Source: Dethiobacter sp. (lineage in GTDB: Bacteria; Bacillota; Dethiobacteria; Dethiobacterales; Dethiobacteraceae). From it: a stretch of DNA of 62,675 nt. Positions 46,655-55,891 of the stretch are shown here, piece after piece. Positions within the stretch are counted from its first letter, which is position 1. Each line of letters opens with the position of its first letter. The notes under the pieces are model-generated. The model made no database searches, had not been told where the DNA came from, and worked only from the letters and a program-made list of their open reading frames with translations. The stretch lies in the NCBI GenBank assembly GCA_018333455.1, contig JAGXTN010000067.1, forward strand, positions 1 to 62,675, in the 5' to 3' direction. The translations under genes and the position numbers were made by a program.

Positions 46655-47812
46655 ATGAAACGGATTGCATTGCTCGGCTCTACCGGTTCCATCGGCACAC
46701 AGGTGCTGCAGGTGGTTGCCTCCTTCCCAGAACGGTTTCGGATCCATTCCTTGTCTGCTCACCGGCAAGCGGCGGAGCTGGCACGGCAGGCTCGCCTTTT
46801 TCTTCCCGCTGTAGTGGCAATTAGCGATGAATCCTGTTACAATGAACTTAAGGCTGAACTTTCAGGCCTTGGCATAAAAATTCTGGCTGGCCCGGACAGT
46901 CTGCGGGAACTTGCCGCAGATCAGGAAACAGATCTAGTCCTCAATTCTCTGGTGGGTTTTGCCGGTCTGGCTGCTACCCTCGCTGCGCTTGCGGCCGGAA
47001 ACACACTGGCTTTAGCAAACAAAGAGTCGCTTGTCGCCGGAGGACATTTGGCGATGCGTTTGGCGGCAAAGTCAGGCGTAAATATTCTCCCTGTGGACAG
47101 TGAGCATTCAGCCATTTTTCAGTGTCTCCAGGGACAACAAGCGGACGCGGTGGAAAAAATAGTACTGACTGCTTCAGGCGGACCTTTTTTTGGGCGTGAC
47201 TTGGCATTTTTGCAAACTGTTACGCCCCAAGATGCGCTTAAGCATCCAAACTGGGAGATGGGTGCTAAGATTACAGTAGATTCAGCAACCATGATGAATA
47301 AAGGTTTGGAGGTAATAGAGGCGCGCTGGTTGTTCGATATTCCCTATGAAAAGATTGAGGTTGTGGTCCATAGGGAAAGCATCGTCCATTCTCTGGTGGC
47401 ATATCGTGACGGCGCAGTCCTTGCCCAGTTAGGCACACCGGATATGCGTGTCCCTATTCAATATGCGCTGACTTATCCGGAACGGTGGCCGGGTCATGCG
47501 CCCCGGGTTTGCTGGAATACTTTGAGTACCCTGAATTTTGCCCCGCCGGACAAAACCAACTTTCCTTGTCTCCCCTTAGCTTACTGGGCCGGAGCAGTCG
47601 GCGGGAGCATGCCCTGTGTTTTAAACGCGGCTAATGAAGAGGCCGTCCGTCTTTTTCTGGTGGGAAAAGCCAGCTTTTTAGAGATCCCTCGTATAATTGA
47701 AAGGGTCATGAATAAACATAAAGTAGTTCCGGCGCCTGATTTTGACATTTTGTATGATATTGATCAGGAAGTGCGCCTATTGGCGCTGGAGTACGCAGAG
47801 ATGAAAGGGTGA
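46655..47812 (+). CDS. dxr: 1-deoxy-D-xylulose 5-phosphate reductoisomerase
   Basis: A 385-residue NADPH-dependent enzyme of the methylerythritol phosphate pathway. The NADP-binding start is IALLGSTGSIGTQVLQVV. The metal and substrate residues are in LANKESLVAGG, PVDSEHSAIFQCL, TASGGPF, HPNWEMGAKITVDSATMMNK and LNAANEEAV. With ispG two genes on, it supplies isoprenoid precursors used by uppS. Confidence 0.97.
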   Translation: MKRIALLGSTGSIGTQVLQVVASFPERFRIHSLSAHRQAAELARQARLFLPAVVAISDESCYNELKAELSGLGIKILAGPDSLRELAADQETDLVLNSLVGFAGLAATLAALAAGNTLALANKESLVAGGHLAMRLAAKSGVNILPVDSEHSAIFQCLQGQQADAVEKIVLTASGGPFFGRDLAFLQTVTPQDALKHPNWEMGAKITVDSATMMNKGLEVIEARWLFDIPYEKIEVVVHRESIVHSLVAYRDGAVLAQLGTPDMRVPIQYALTYPERWPGHAPRVCWNTLSTLNFAPPDKTNFPCLPLAYWAGAVGGSMPCVLNAANEEAVRLFLVGKASFLEIPRIIERVMNKHKVVPAPDFDILYDIDQEVRLLALEYAEMKG

Positions 47813-47816
47813 AACG

Positions 47817-48842
47817 ATGCTAACGCTTATTGCCGCAATTGTTATTTTCGGTTTGCTGATTTTCTTTCACGAACTGGGGCATTTCCTAGTGGCAAAACGG
47901 CTGGGGGTTGGTGTAACAGAGTTTGCTATTGGTTTTGGTCCTCGTTTGCTTAGCCGTCAGTCTGGCGAGACTACTTATTCTTTGCGCGCCCTTCCACTGG
48001 GCGGCTTTGTGCGCCTGGTGGGAGAGAACCCGGAAGACAGCAAAGGTGAAGACAGTTTCCAGAATAAGCCTGTTTGGGCTCGTTTTTTGGTGATCGCCGC
48101 AGGTTCAGCAATGAATTTTCTGCTGGCGGTGTTGTTGTTTTCACTTATTTATTTCGCTTTTCTGGGCGTACCGCTCTTAGAGTCTACGGAAATCGGAGTT
48201 GTACAACCAGGCGGGCGGGCGAGTGAAGCAGGATTACTGCAGGGAGATCGGATTATTTCTATTGCCGGGGAGCGTGTGGCTGACTGGAAGGAATTGGTTT
48301 CACTCATTCACGTTCATCCCGAACAAGAAATTGTTGTCGAATATGAGCGGCAGGGGCAGATCGGTTCCGTTAGTTTAGTCCCCTTGCGTGACCCTCAAAC
48401 CGGGGAAGGACGGATTGGTATTCAGGCTCAGACGCGCATGTTTTCGCCACTGCTCTCGCTCCGTGCCGGTCTGCAACATACTATTTGGTTTATCCAACTG
48501 TTTGTTTCCAGTATTATGCAGATGGTGACTGGCAACGCTGCTCCTGATGTAGTGGGTCCTGTTGGGATCATTCAGATTGTAGGGGAAGTGGCCAGAACCG
48601 GCGTGGTGAATCTAATGTCTTTGGCGGCCATTATCAGCCTGAATCTCGGAATCTTAAACTTGCTCCCCATTCCCGCACTTGACGGCAGCAGGTTAGTTTT
48701 TCTAATAGTGGAAGGTATGCGTGGCCGTCCAGTAGATCCGCATAAAGAATCATTCGTCCATTTTGTCGGGTTTACGGTGTTAATTTTATTGATGATTGTC
48801 ATTGCCTACCGGGATCTGACTCGTTTGGATCTTTTCTTCTAG
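47817..48842 (+). CDS. rseP: site-2 protease RseP/RasP
   Basis: A 341-residue intramembrane zinc protease that cleaves anti-sigma factors and other membrane peptides. HExxH is in FFHELGHFLVAKRLG near residue 18, one PDZ domain lies at about 115-185, and the second catalytic motif LNLLPIPALDG lies in the third hydrophobic segment. It could act on the membrane anti-sigma factor at 21525-22100, by analogy with Bacillus RasP and RsiW (inference). The ATG is 5 bases after dxr. Confidence 0.95.
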   Translation: MLTLIAAIVIFGLLIFFHELGHFLVAKRLGVGVTEFAIGFGPRLLSRQSGETTYSLRALPLGGFVRLVGENPEDSKGEDSFQNKPVWARFLVIAAGSAMNFLLAVLLFSLIYFAFLGVPLLESTEIGVVQPGGRASEAGLLQGDRIISIAGERVADWKELVSLIHVHPEQEIVVEYERQGQIGSVSLVPLRDPQTGEGRIGIQAQTRMFSPLLSLRAGLQHTIWFIQLFVSSIMQMVTGNAAPDVVGPVGIIQIVGEVARTGVVNLMSLAAIISLNLGILNLLPIPALDGSRLVFLIVEGMRGRPVDPHKESFVHFVGFTVLILLMIVIAYRDLTRLDLFF

Positions 48843-48855
48843 CAGGAGGAATGCA

Positions 48856-49950
48856 ATGTATCGGCGTGAGCAAACAAGACCAGTTAAAGCGGGCCCGCTG
48901 ATTATCGGCGGCGGCGCGCCTGTCGTCATCGAGTCTATGACTAATACCGATACGTCAGATCTGGCAGCTACACTGGCACAAATCACAGAATTGAAGCAGG
49001 CTGGCTGTGAACTGGTGCGTGTTGCTGTGCCAAACCAACGGGCGGTTGACGTCTTGCCTGAGTTGGTTAGACAATCACCGCTTCCCCTGGTGGCAGATAT
49101 CCATTTTAATCACAGTTTTGCTTTAAGTGCCCTTCGTGCCGGAGTGGTAAAATTGCGGATTAACCCCGGTAATATAGGGGGGGAAAAGCGCTTGGCGGAA
49201 GTGGTAAACCTTGCGGGGGAGAAACAGGTTCCCATCCGGATTGGTGTAAATGCCGGTTCTTTAGAGCGAAGATTGCTGGATAAATATGGCAGGGCGACTC
49301 CAGAGGCGATGTTGGAATCAGCAATGGATCACATCCGCTTGGCTGAAAAGCTCGGTTTTTACGAGTTGCTAATCTCTTTAAAAGCATCCTCAGTCCCGTT
49401 GACGGTTACTGCTAATATGTTGTTTGCCAGAGAATCACGCTATCCGCTACATTTAGGAGTGACTGAGGCGGGCTCTTCCTTTAGCGGCACAGTCTATTCC
49501 GCGGTAGGGATTGGAGCGCTGTTACTTGCCGGTCTGGGTGATACGATTCGAATTTCCTTGACAGCCCCACCTGTCGAAGAAATTCGGGTGGCGAAAGCAA
49601 TTCTAGCTGCGGCGGAGATTCGGCGTTTCGGCCCAAGGGTCATTTCCTGCCCAACTTGTGGACGTTGCCAGATTAGCCTGATAGAATTGGTAAAAGAGTT
49701 GGAGCAAAGAGTGGCTGAAATTACTGAGCCGCTGACCTTGGCAGTGATGGGCTGTGCTGTAAATGGTCCCGGGGAAGCGAGAGAAGCAGATTTAGGAATT
49801 GCCGGCGGAAAGAACCAGGGACTAATTTTTTGTGCCGGTGAAATAGTTCGCAAAGTGCCTCAGGGTCAGCTGATTGATGAATTTATGTCGTTCCTCTACG
49901 CTTATCTTGAAAATAAGGCTGATTCCGAGGGAACAAAAGATGAGAACTGA
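48856..49950 (+). CDS. ispG: 4-hydroxy-3-methylbut-2-enyl diphosphate synthase
   Basis: A 364-residue iron-sulfur enzyme performing the penultimate step of the methylerythritol phosphate pathway. The TIM barrel starts with VVIESMTNTDTSD; the cluster cysteines are in SCPTCGRCQ and AVMGCAVNGPGEA. AGCAGGAGG precedes the ATG. The gene-free, repeat-bearing stretch starts right after it. Confidence 0.97.
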   Translation: MYRREQTRPVKAGPLIIGGGAPVVIESMTNTDTSDLAATLAQITELKQAGCELVRVAVPNQRAVDVLPELVRQSPLPLVADIHFNHSFALSALRAGVVKLRINPGNIGGEKRLAEVVNLAGEKQVPIRIGVNAGSLERRLLDKYGRATPEAMLESAMDHIRLAEKLGFYELLISLKASSVPLTVTANMLFARESRYPLHLGVTEAGSSFSGTVYSAVGIGALLLAGLGDTIRISLTAPPVEEIRVAKAILAAAEIRRFGPRVISCPTCGRCQISLIELVKELEQRVAEITEPLTLAVMGCAVNGPGEAREADLGIAGGKNQGLIFCAGEIVRKVPQGQLIDEFMSFLYAYLENKADSEGTKDEN

Positions 49951-50046
49951 GCCGCCAGGCTCTGCAAGATTGCGAGGGAAATCAGCAGGTTGCGAAATAC
50001 TGCCGGATATGGTAGGATGGAAGATGAATTCATAGCTTTTCGCTGA

Positions 50047-50076
50047 GAAGAGTGGGCCTGCCCACTCTTCCGTTTT
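50047..50076 (+). terminator. terminator of the uppS-ispG run
   Basis: GAAGAGTGGG (50047-50056), loop CCTG, CCCACTCTTC (50061-50070), then CGTTTT. A perfect 10-bp stem about 100 bases after ispG. Confidence 0.75.
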
Positions 50077-50112
50077 ATCAGGCAGACAGATACATAAGTA
50101 ATGCCAATTTTT

Positions 50113-50146
50113 ATTATGTAGGAAAGTATATGATTTCCTACATAAT
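50113..50146. repeat. 34-base perfect palindrome
   Basis: ATTATGTAGGAAA (50113-50125) and TTTCCTACATAAT (50134-50146) are perfect 13-base inverted arms around GTATATGA. A related sequence occurs at 61414-61444. Confidence 0.7.
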
Positions 50147-50154
50147 GGGGGGTC

Positions 50155-50276
50155 GTAGGGGGGGATTCACCCTTACGCTCGCGGGGTGCTCAGGAACGAA
50201 GTTCCGCCGAAGGGGCGGCAGCCCCTAGCGGACAAGAAAAACGCATCTTTAGATAAAGCGCGAAGCGTTTTTCTTG
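50155..50276 (+). repeat. multi-hairpin intergenic repeat, copy 1
   Basis: Bases 50181-50276 are identical, over 96 bases, to the reverse complement of 62551-62646. The element has a GC-rich part with GGAAC-GAA-GTTCC and GGGGC-GGCA-GCCCC hairpins, and an A/T-edged part in which AAGAAAAACGC pairs with GCGTTTTTCTT around an inner CTTTA/TAAAG pair. A less conserved outer hairpin (GTAGGGG.../CCCTTAC) extends it to 50155. It encodes no visible protein and looks like a REP- or MITE-like element. Confidence 0.85.
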
Positions 50277-50348
50277 TGTTATTACACAAACTAATGGGAG
50301 TACAATTTAAACAACTTACTACCCATGGTGGCAGACGGAGGGACAATG

Positions 50349-50825
50349 ATGTCAAAGATTAATAAGCTTGTTACTGAAATAGCTGTTCCTTTGGCAGATG
50401 CGCTGGGGCTGGAACTGGTGGATGTGGAATTTGTTAAAGAAAGCGGCCGGATGATTCTGCGTGTTTATATAGATCGGGAAGGCGGAATCAAGCTGGAGCA
50501 CTGTGAAGTGATGAGCTGTGCTTTAGAAGAGGCTCTAGATAACCTAGACCCCATTGAAGAGCACTATCTGCTGGAAGTTTCTTCTCCTGGCGTAGAGCGA
50601 CCGCTTAAAAAAGCGGCTGATTACTTGCGGTTTACAGGCAGAGTTGTAAAAGTGAGGCTCTTTAGCTCTTTAAACCGGCAAAGAGGTTTTACTGGTACTT
50701 TGCGTGGTTTGGAAGGACAGGATATTTTACTGGAAACGGAAAAACATACTTTGGTTCGGATTCCACTTTCCCAAGTGGCAAAGGCTAATCTGGCCTTTAT
50801 AGATAAAGAGAAAGGAGGTATATAG
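50349..50825 (+). CDS. rimP: ribosome maturation factor RimP
   Basis: A 158-residue protein that assists 30S assembly. The N-terminal domain has LGLELVDVEFVKESGR and ILRVYIDREGGI; the SPGVERPLKKAADY signature follows near residue 80, and the C-terminal SH3-like barrel covers the last 70 residues. ATG 50349 has GGAGGGA 5 bases ahead; ATG 50346 and ATG 50325 are in-frame alternatives. It starts the rimP-nusA-infB operon. Confidence 0.95.
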   Translation: MSKINKLVTEIAVPLADALGLELVDVEFVKESGRMILRVYIDREGGIKLEHCEVMSCALEEALDNLDPIEEHYLLEVSSPGVERPLKKAADYLRFTGRVVKVRLFSSLNRQRGFTGTLRGLEGQDILLETEKHTLVRIPLSQVAKANLAFIDKEKGGI

Positions 50826-50826
50826 C

Positions 50827-52011
50827 ATGAATGAAGATTTTTTAGCCGCAATGGCAGCAATTGAGAAAGAGAAGGGCGTAAAGAAAGAGATTCTCTTTGA
50901 TGCTATTGAGGCAGCACTAGTTTCGGCGTATAAACGCAATTTTAATACTGCAGCCAATGTGCGTGTCCAACTAAACCGTGATTCAGGGGAAATTAAGGTT
51001 TTCACCCGCTTAGTGGTAGTCGCGGAAGTGTTTCAGGCGCAACTGGAAATCTCGCTTGCCGAGGTGCGTGAAATCGACTTAAATTATCAGTTGGGTGATA
51101 TTGTGGAGAAGGAAGTGACGCCGAAAAATTTTGGTCGAATTGCTGCGCAAACGGCTAAGCAAGTAGTTATTCAGCGCATTCGTGAGGCAGAGCGGGAAAT
51201 GGTGTTTGATGAGTATATTGACCGGGAAGAAGATATTATCACCGGTATTGTCCAGCGCATTGAACAAAAGAATGTAATTATAGATCTGGGTAAAGCGGAA
51301 GCTGTTTTGTCTCCCACAGAGCAAATGCCTAGCGATGAATACAAACAGGGAGAGCGGGTAAAAGCATACATTAATGAAGTGAGAAAGACAACAAAAGGGC
51401 CGCAAATTTTCATCTCCCGCACTCACCCCGGACTTCTCAAGCGCCTCTTCGAACTGGAAGTTCCTGAAATCTTTGACGGAACTGTTGAAATCAAAGCGGT
51501 AGCTAGGGAGGCCGGCTTTCGCTCTAAATTAGCAGTATACTCAAAAAACAGGGATGTAGACCCTGTAGGCGCTTGTGTCGGTCCGAAAGGAGCACGTGTA
51601 CAGGCAATAGTTGATGAACTGCGCGGTGAAAAGATTGATATTGTCAAATGGGATGAAAATCCAGAAATTTTTGTAGCCAATGCTCTTTCCCCTGCTAAAG
51701 TAGTAGTGGTCATGTTGCAAAGTGCACAAAAGGTAGCAAATGTTATCGTTCCGGATTATCAGTTGTCTTTGGCGATTGGCAAGGAGGGACAGAATGCCAG
51801 GCTGGCTGCAAAGCTGACTAACTGGAAAATAGATATTGCCAGCGAAAGTCAGGCTGCTGAGCGTGTATCTAGCTCACTTGAAGCAAGTGGGCGGCTGTCG
51901 CGGAGGGAACGGGAGCTTGAAGAGCCGGAAATTTCCGGCGGTTCCAGTCAAAGAAAGGCGCTAGTAGGCACTACCCTCGCAAAGGGGGTCGCAGACGATG
52001 AAACTCCGTAA
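50827..52011 (+). CDS. nusA: transcription termination/antitermination factor NusA
   Basis: A 394-residue factor that binds RNA polymerase and nascent RNA. The N-terminal polymerase-binding domain (about 1-130) is followed by an S1 domain (about 135-200) and two KH domains (VDPVGACVGPKGARVQAIV and LAIGKEGQNARLAAKL). It lacks the acidic C-terminal repeats of the Escherichia coli protein, as in Firmicutes. AAAGGAGG precedes the ATG one base after rimP; its end overlaps ylxR by 14 bases. Confidence 0.97.
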   Translation: MNEDFLAAMAAIEKEKGVKKEILFDAIEAALVSAYKRNFNTAANVRVQLNRDSGEIKVFTRLVVVAEVFQAQLEISLAEVREIDLNYQLGDIVEKEVTPKNFGRIAAQTAKQVVIQRIREAEREMVFDEYIDREEDIITGIVQRIEQKNVIIDLGKAEAVLSPTEQMPSDEYKQGERVKAYINEVRKTTKGPQIFISRTHPGLLKRLFELEVPEIFDGTVEIKAVAREAGFRSKLAVYSKNRDVDPVGACVGPKGARVQAIVDELRGEKIDIVKWDENPEIFVANALSPAKVVVVMLQSAQKVANVIVPDYQLSLAIGKEGQNARLAAKLTNWKIDIASESQAAERVSSSLEASGRLSRRERELEEPEISGGSSQRKALVGTTLAKGVADDETP

Positions 52012-52279
52012 GGTGCCGTTGCGTACGTGCATTGGTTGCCAGGAGCAAAAGAACAAGCGTGAATTGATTCGCATCGTCCGCACACCGGAAGGGAATGTGG
52101 AATTGGATGCCACCGGGAAGAAAGCCGGGCGTGGCACATATCTATGCAAGAAGCGTAGTTGCCTTGATCTGGCTGCCAAAGCAAAACGTTTTGAACGAAG
52201 CCTAAAACATCCGGTTTCTCCTGCGGTAGTGCAAGAGTTGGCGTCACAATTACCTGAGGATAAGCAGGATGATGAATAA
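51998..52279 (+). CDS. ylxR: YlxR/RnpM RNA-binding protein
   Basis: A 93-residue DUF448 protein. The Bacillus homologue (RnpM) binds and modulates RNase P. Typical features are PLRTCIGCQEQKNKRELIRI, RTPEGNVELD and KAGRGTYLCKKRSCLDLA, with four cysteines. It overlaps nusA by 14 bases and ylxQ by 11, so the three are probably translated as a block. Confidence 0.93.
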   Translation: MKLRKVPLRTCIGCQEQKNKRELIRIVRTPEGNVELDATGKKAGRGTYLCKKRSCLDLAAKAKRFERSLKHPVSPAVVQELASQLPEDKQDDE

Positions 52280-52568
52280 GTTACTAGCTCTGCTTGGGCT
52301 GGCGAAAAGAGCCGGCAAGCTCTCCTTTTATGAGGAAGCCAACCTGCTAGCCATTCGCTCCGGCCGGGCAAGGTTACTCGTTCTTGCCGAAGATGCCGGT
52401 GAGTCGACGGCAAAGAAATATCTGGATAAATGTAGGTATTACCAAGTGCCTGTAGTGCGGGGCGTGAGCAGGGAAAATTTAGGAGTTGCTCTTGGCTCAC
52501 CGCCTAGGACTGCCGTTGCTGTTTTAGATGAAGGTTTTGCAAAGAAATTGACGCAACTGGCTAGATGA
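52269..52568 (+). CDS. ylxQ: YlxQ, L7Ae-family RNA-binding protein
   Basis: A 99-residue protein of the L7Ae/L30e family, expected to bind kink-turn-like RNA and associate with ribosomes. LLGLAKRAGKLSFYEEANL and AVAVLDEGFAKKL are typical. Two consecutive ATG codons (52269 and 52272) can start it; the first is better spaced from GAGGA. It lies between ylxR and infB as in Bacillus. Confidence 0.92.
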   Translation: MMNKLLALLGLAKRAGKLSFYEEANLLAIRSGRARLLVLAEDAGESTAKKYLDKCRYYQVPVVRGVSRENLGVALGSPPRTAVAVLDEGFAKKLTQLAR

Positions 52569-52598
52569 TTAAGTTACTGTTTTAAGGAGGCCAAACTA

Positions 52599-52610
52599 AT
52601 GGAGGTGTAA
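52599..52610 (+). other. three-codon minicistron (Met-Glu-Val-stop) before infB
   Basis: ATG GAG GTG TAA is preceded at 8 bases by a perfect TTAAGGAGG (52582-52590) and lies in frame with infB, whose ATG follows three bases after the stop. The GGAGGTG inside the minicistron also serves as the infB ribosome-binding site. It may be accidental or a translational control element. Confidence 0.4.
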
Positions 52611-52613
52611 CTC

Positions 52614-55214
52614 ATGACGAAGACTAGAGTATATGAATTAGCGAAAGAGTTGGCTGTGCCCAGCAAAAGGATTATTGATATTTTGGCAGATATCGGTTTT
52701 GAGGTTAAAAACCACATGAGCGTAGTGGAAGATGAGGCTGTTAGGCGCATCACTTATCAAATGACAGGCAAAGGAGAGGCACCGCCGCTCACTCAGTCTG
52801 TTAAGCAGGAAATAAAACAGGATCTGCCACAAGCTACTCAAGGAATAGCCGCTAAAGAGATGCAGGCTAAAGGAGCCGGGACAAGTCAGGATAGTCCCAA
52901 GCAGCATAGCGAAAGTCCGCAGTATGCCCAAAATCGGCAACAGGGAGCACCTCGTCCCTCCAGCACAAGGCCACAAGGCGCACCAGCTCAGGAAGCGCGT
53001 CCGCAGCAAGGGACTCAACAGGGAGCACCTCGTCCCTACAGCACAAGGCCACAAGGCGCATCGGGCCAAGGAGCGCGTCCGCAGCAAGGGACTCAACAGG
53101 GAGCACCTCGTCCCTACGGCACAAGGCCGCAAGGCGCACCAGGTCAAGGGGCGCGTCCGCAGCAAGGGACTCAACAGGGAGCACCTCGTCCCCAGTCCGC
53201 AAGGCCGCAAGGCGCGCAAGGTCAAGGGGCGCGTCCGCAGCAAGGGACTCAACAGGGAGCACCTCGTCCCCAGTCCGCAAGGCCTCAAGGAACTCAAGGT
53301 CAAGCAGCCCGGCCACAATACGATAAACAACAGCGTCCACATGGCACTCGCCCGCAAGGGGTACATGGTCAGAGACCGCCGGTCCGCGAAAAAAAACCTC
53401 GGATAGATAAACGGGAACGTCGGGCAATGCGCGAGGCTCGTGTTTTAGACGAACTGCAAAAACAAGAACGCACAGTCATCCTGGAAGGTCGGATTACTGT
53501 GGGAGAGCTGGCTGACAAGCTTGGGGTTAACTCCAGTGAAATTATCGGCAGGTTGATGGCGCTGGGTGTAATGGCGACTATTAACCAAGCGATAAATATA
53601 GAAGTGGCACAGTTGTTGGCTGAGGAATATGGTTTCGATGTGGAAATTAAGGTGGATGAACTAGAAGCCGGTCTTGTGGAAACGGTTGCGGACAGGGAAG
53701 AAGATTTGCACCTGCGTTCGCCGGTTGTCACTATCCTCGGTCATGTGGACCACGGCAAGACTTCGCTCCTAGACGCTATTCGCAAAGCCAATGTAACTTC
53801 ACAGGAGGCCGGTGGAATCACGCAGCATATCGGCGCCTACCAAGCGGAATATCAGGGGAAAAAGGTAATCTTTCTTGATACGCCCGGTCACGAAGCCTTT
53901 ACAGCCATGCGTGCCCGCGGAGCGCAAGTGACAGATATAGCCATTGTGGTAGTAGCTGCCGACGACGGTGTGATGCCGCAGACGGTCGAGGCTATTAACC
54001 ATGTTAAAGCAGCCGGTGTACCCATTATTGTGGCACTAAACAAAATCGATCGGCCAAATGCTAATCCTGAACGGGTTAAGCAACAATTAACCGAGTATAA
54101 TCTTGTTTCTGAGGAATGGGGCGGCGATACTGTTATTGTGGAAGTATCTGCGCTACAACGCCTTGGTCTAGATACGCTAATGGAAATGATTTTGCTTGTG
54201 GCCGAACTGGCTGAGCTGAAAGCAAACCCCGACAAGCCGGCCATCGGTACCGTTGTTGAAGCTAAACTAGACAAGGGACGTGGCCCGGTGGCCACAGTGC
54301 TGATCCAAGATGGGACTATTGCGGTTGGCGATGCCATTATTTGCGGTACCATTTACGGCAAAGTGCGTGCCATGGTTGATGATAAGGGGAAGCGGCTTAA
54401 AAAAGCCGGTCCTTCCACTCCTGTGGAGGTGCTTGGCCTAAATGAAGTTCCGGAAGCAGGCGATCTGCTACAAGTTGTTTCGGATGAGCGTGTTGCCCGG
54501 CAAGTGGCAGATAAACGGGCTGAGAAACGACGTGAGGTAGAGCTAAAGAAATTGGCTAAAGTCTCGCTTGACGACTTGTTTAGCAAAATTCAGGAAGGCG
54601 AACTGAAAGATTTGAACATCATTATTAAGGCTGATGTTCAAGGCTCTGCGGAAGCACTGCGCGAATCTTTGTTAAAGCTAGAAAATAGTGAAGTACGTCT
54701 CCAGGTGATTCATGGCGGTGTAGGAGCTGTTACCGAATCGGATGTAATGCTGGCTTCCGCATCTAACGCGATTATTATCGGCTTTAATGTCCGACCGGAA
54801 CCAAGCGCTCGTAAAATGGCAGAGCGGGAGAATGTGGAAATCAGACTGTATCGGGTGATTTACGAGGCTTTGGACGAAGTGAAAGCGGCCATGACCGGGC
54901 TGTTGGCTCCGCAGTTTAAAGAAGTAGTCTTGGGTCAGGCTCAAGTTCGGAATCTGTTTAAAGTATCGAGGCTGGGAACTATTGCCGGATGCTATGTAAC
55001 TGAGGGCAAAATCACCAGGAATGCAGATATCCGGATTATTCGTGACGGTATTGTGATTCATGAAGGAAAAATTGAGACACTGAAGCGTTTTAAGGATGAT
55101 GTACGCGAGGTGGCTACCGGTTATGACTGCGGTATTTTGATGGAAAAATTTCATGACTACAGAGAGGGCGATATCATCGAAGCGTATACCATGCAACAGG
55201 TAGAGTTACCGTAA
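52614..55214 (+). CDS. infB: translation initiation factor IF-2
   Basis: An 866-residue GTPase that places formylmethionyl-tRNA on the 30S subunit. The N-terminal IF2_N domain (about 1-50) is followed by a proline/glutamine/arginine-rich linker made of 26-residue repeats (about 109-238), a second IF2_N module (about 285-335), and the GTPase core with [14 protein letters not shown] and NKID. The C-terminal initiator-tRNA binding domains follow. GGAGGTG lies before the ATG. The linker repeat is unusual in being nearly identical at the DNA level. Confidence 0.97.
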   Translation: MTKTRVYELAKELAVPSKRIIDILADIGFEVKNHMSVVEDEAVRRITYQMTGKGEAPPLTQSVKQEIKQDLPQATQGIAAKEMQAKGAGTSQDSPKQHSESPQYAQNRQQGAPRPSSTRPQGAPAQEARPQQGTQQGAPRPYSTRPQGASGQGARPQQGTQQGAPRPYGTRPQGAPGQGARPQQGTQQGAPRPQSARPQGAQGQGARPQQGTQQGAPRPQSARPQGTQGQAARPQYDKQQRPHGTRPQGVHGQRPPVREKKPRIDKRERRAMREARVLDELQKQERTVILEGRITVGELADKLGVNSSEIIGRLMALGVMATINQAINIEVAQLLAEEYGFDVEIKVDELEAGLVETVADREEDLHLRSPVVTILGHVDHGKTSLLDAIRKANVTSQEAGGITQHIGAYQAEYQGKKVIFLDTPGHEAFTAMRARGAQVTDIAIVVVAADDGVMPQTVEAINHVKAAGVPIIVALNKIDRPNANPERVKQQLTEYNLVSEEWGGDTVIVEVSALQRLGLDTLMEMILLVAELAELKANPDKPAIGTVVEAKLDKGRGPVATVLIQDGTIAVGDAIICGTIYGKVRAMVDDKGKRLKKAGPSTPVEVLGLNEVPEAGDLLQVVSDERVARQVADKRAEKRREVELKKLAKVSLDDLFSKIQEGELKDLNIIIKADVQGSAEALRESLLKLENSEVRLQVIHGGVGAVTESDVMLASASNAIIIGFNVRPEPSARKMAERENVEIRLYRVIYEALDEVKAAMTGLLAPQFKEVVLGQAQVRNLFKVSRLGTIAGCYVTEGKITRNADIRIIRDGIVIHEGKIETLKRFKDDVREVATGYDCGILMEKFHDYREGDIIEAYTMQQVELP
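52938..53327 (+). repeat. 78-base tandem repeat, five units, inside infB
   Basis: Units start at 52938, 53016, 53094, 53172 and 53250. Each begins CAACAGGGAGCACCTCGTCC and encodes Q-Q-G-A-P-R-P, a variable pair, then RPQG and GARPQQGT. The last unit diverges, and a degenerate partial unit follows to about 53385. Because 78 is a multiple of three, copy-number changes keep the frame. Confidence 0.95.
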
Positions 55215-55217
55215 GCC

Positions 55218-55499
55218 ATGGTAGTAGGTTTTTTGACAATGGGGCTGCGCCTGCCAGGTATCTGCTCGCTTAAGGAAAAACGTTCCGTCCTCAGACGACT
55301 GATTGCGAGAATTCGCCAGAGATTTAATGTTTCCGTAGCAGAAGCCGGTAAACAAGACAAATGGCAAGCCTCAGTATTGACCATTGTTTGCGTTTCGGCA
55401 AATGCGGCGCTGGCACATCGTCAGCTTGAACAGGTGCTGTCATTTGTGGAGCAGGACGGTAGTATTATGATCACCGATACAAACCTTGAAATCCTCTGA
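55218..55499 (+). CDS. ylxP: YlxP family protein (DUF503)
   Basis: A 93-residue protein of unknown function that follows infB in most Firmicutes. The family pattern GICSLKEKRSVLRRLIARIR, RFNVSVAEAGKQDKWQ and a final ITDTNLEIL is present. It starts 3 bases after infB and precedes rbfA, suggesting a role near ribosome maturation (inference from context). Confidence 0.92.
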   Translation: MVVGFLTMGLRLPGICSLKEKRSVLRRLIARIRQRFNVSVAEAGKQDKWQASVLTIVCVSANAALAHRQLEQVLSFVEQDGSIMITDTNLEIL

Positions 55500-55522
55500 G
55501 ATAGAACTAGGGAGGAATCTAG

Positions 55523-55891
55523 ATGACTGAACAAAGGGCCCAACGTGTCGCGGAAGAAATGAAACGGGAAATTAGCGATATTTTGCGCAATGAACTAAAA
55601 GATCCGCGTACCGGTGGGATAATCAGCGTTACAAATGTGGATTTGACGCGTGATTTGCGACATGCAAAGGTCTTTATCAGTATTTTCGGTAGCGACCAAG
55701 AGCAGCAGGAGACTCTGTCTGTGCTCTCGAAGGCTGTCGGTTTTATCCGCACTGAGGTGGGGCGGCGGATTCGTTTGCGTCATACCCCGCAAATTTCCTT
55801 TCTCTTAGATAAGTCCATAGCTTACGGCGCGCATATTAACCGTGTCCTGCGTGAACTTAATCCACCCGGAGGCGGCGAACCCAGTGAATAG
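55523..55891 (+). CDS. rbfA: 30S ribosome-binding factor A
   Basis: A 122-residue KH-like protein that assists maturation of the 16S rRNA 5' end. RAQRVAEEMKREISDILRNE and TRDLRHAKVFISIFG are typical. TAGGGAGGAA precedes the ATG. Its end overlaps the start of nrnA by eight bases. Confidence 0.96.
   Translation: MTEQRAQRVAEEMKREISDILRNELKDPRTGGIISVTNVDLTRDLRHAKVFISIFGSDQEQQETLSVLSKAVGFIRTEVGRRIRLRHTPQISFLLDKSIAYGAHINRVLRELNPPGGGEPSE

Larger units (their letters stand above)
49951..50348. other. 398-base gene-free interval with hairpins and a repeat
   Basis: No credible gene is seen between ispG and rimP. From left to right it holds an intrinsic terminator (50047-50076), a 34-base perfect palindrome (50113-50146), a multi-hairpin repeat (50155-50276) that recurs inverted at 62551-62670, and a short A/T-rich stretch with a possible -10 (TACAAT at 50301-50306) before rimP. 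In Bacillus proS and polC lie in this position. Confidence 0.8.

Noticed and set aside
50173-50355. Minus-strand ORF over the 50.2-kb repeat
   Set aside because: It is a translation of the hairpin repeat, has no ribosome-binding site, and resembles no protein family.
52638-53427. Long open frames on both strands across the infB linker
   Set aside because: They arise because a stop-free 78-base repeat is read in other frames. The infB frame has the domains, the ribosome-binding site and the conserved order.
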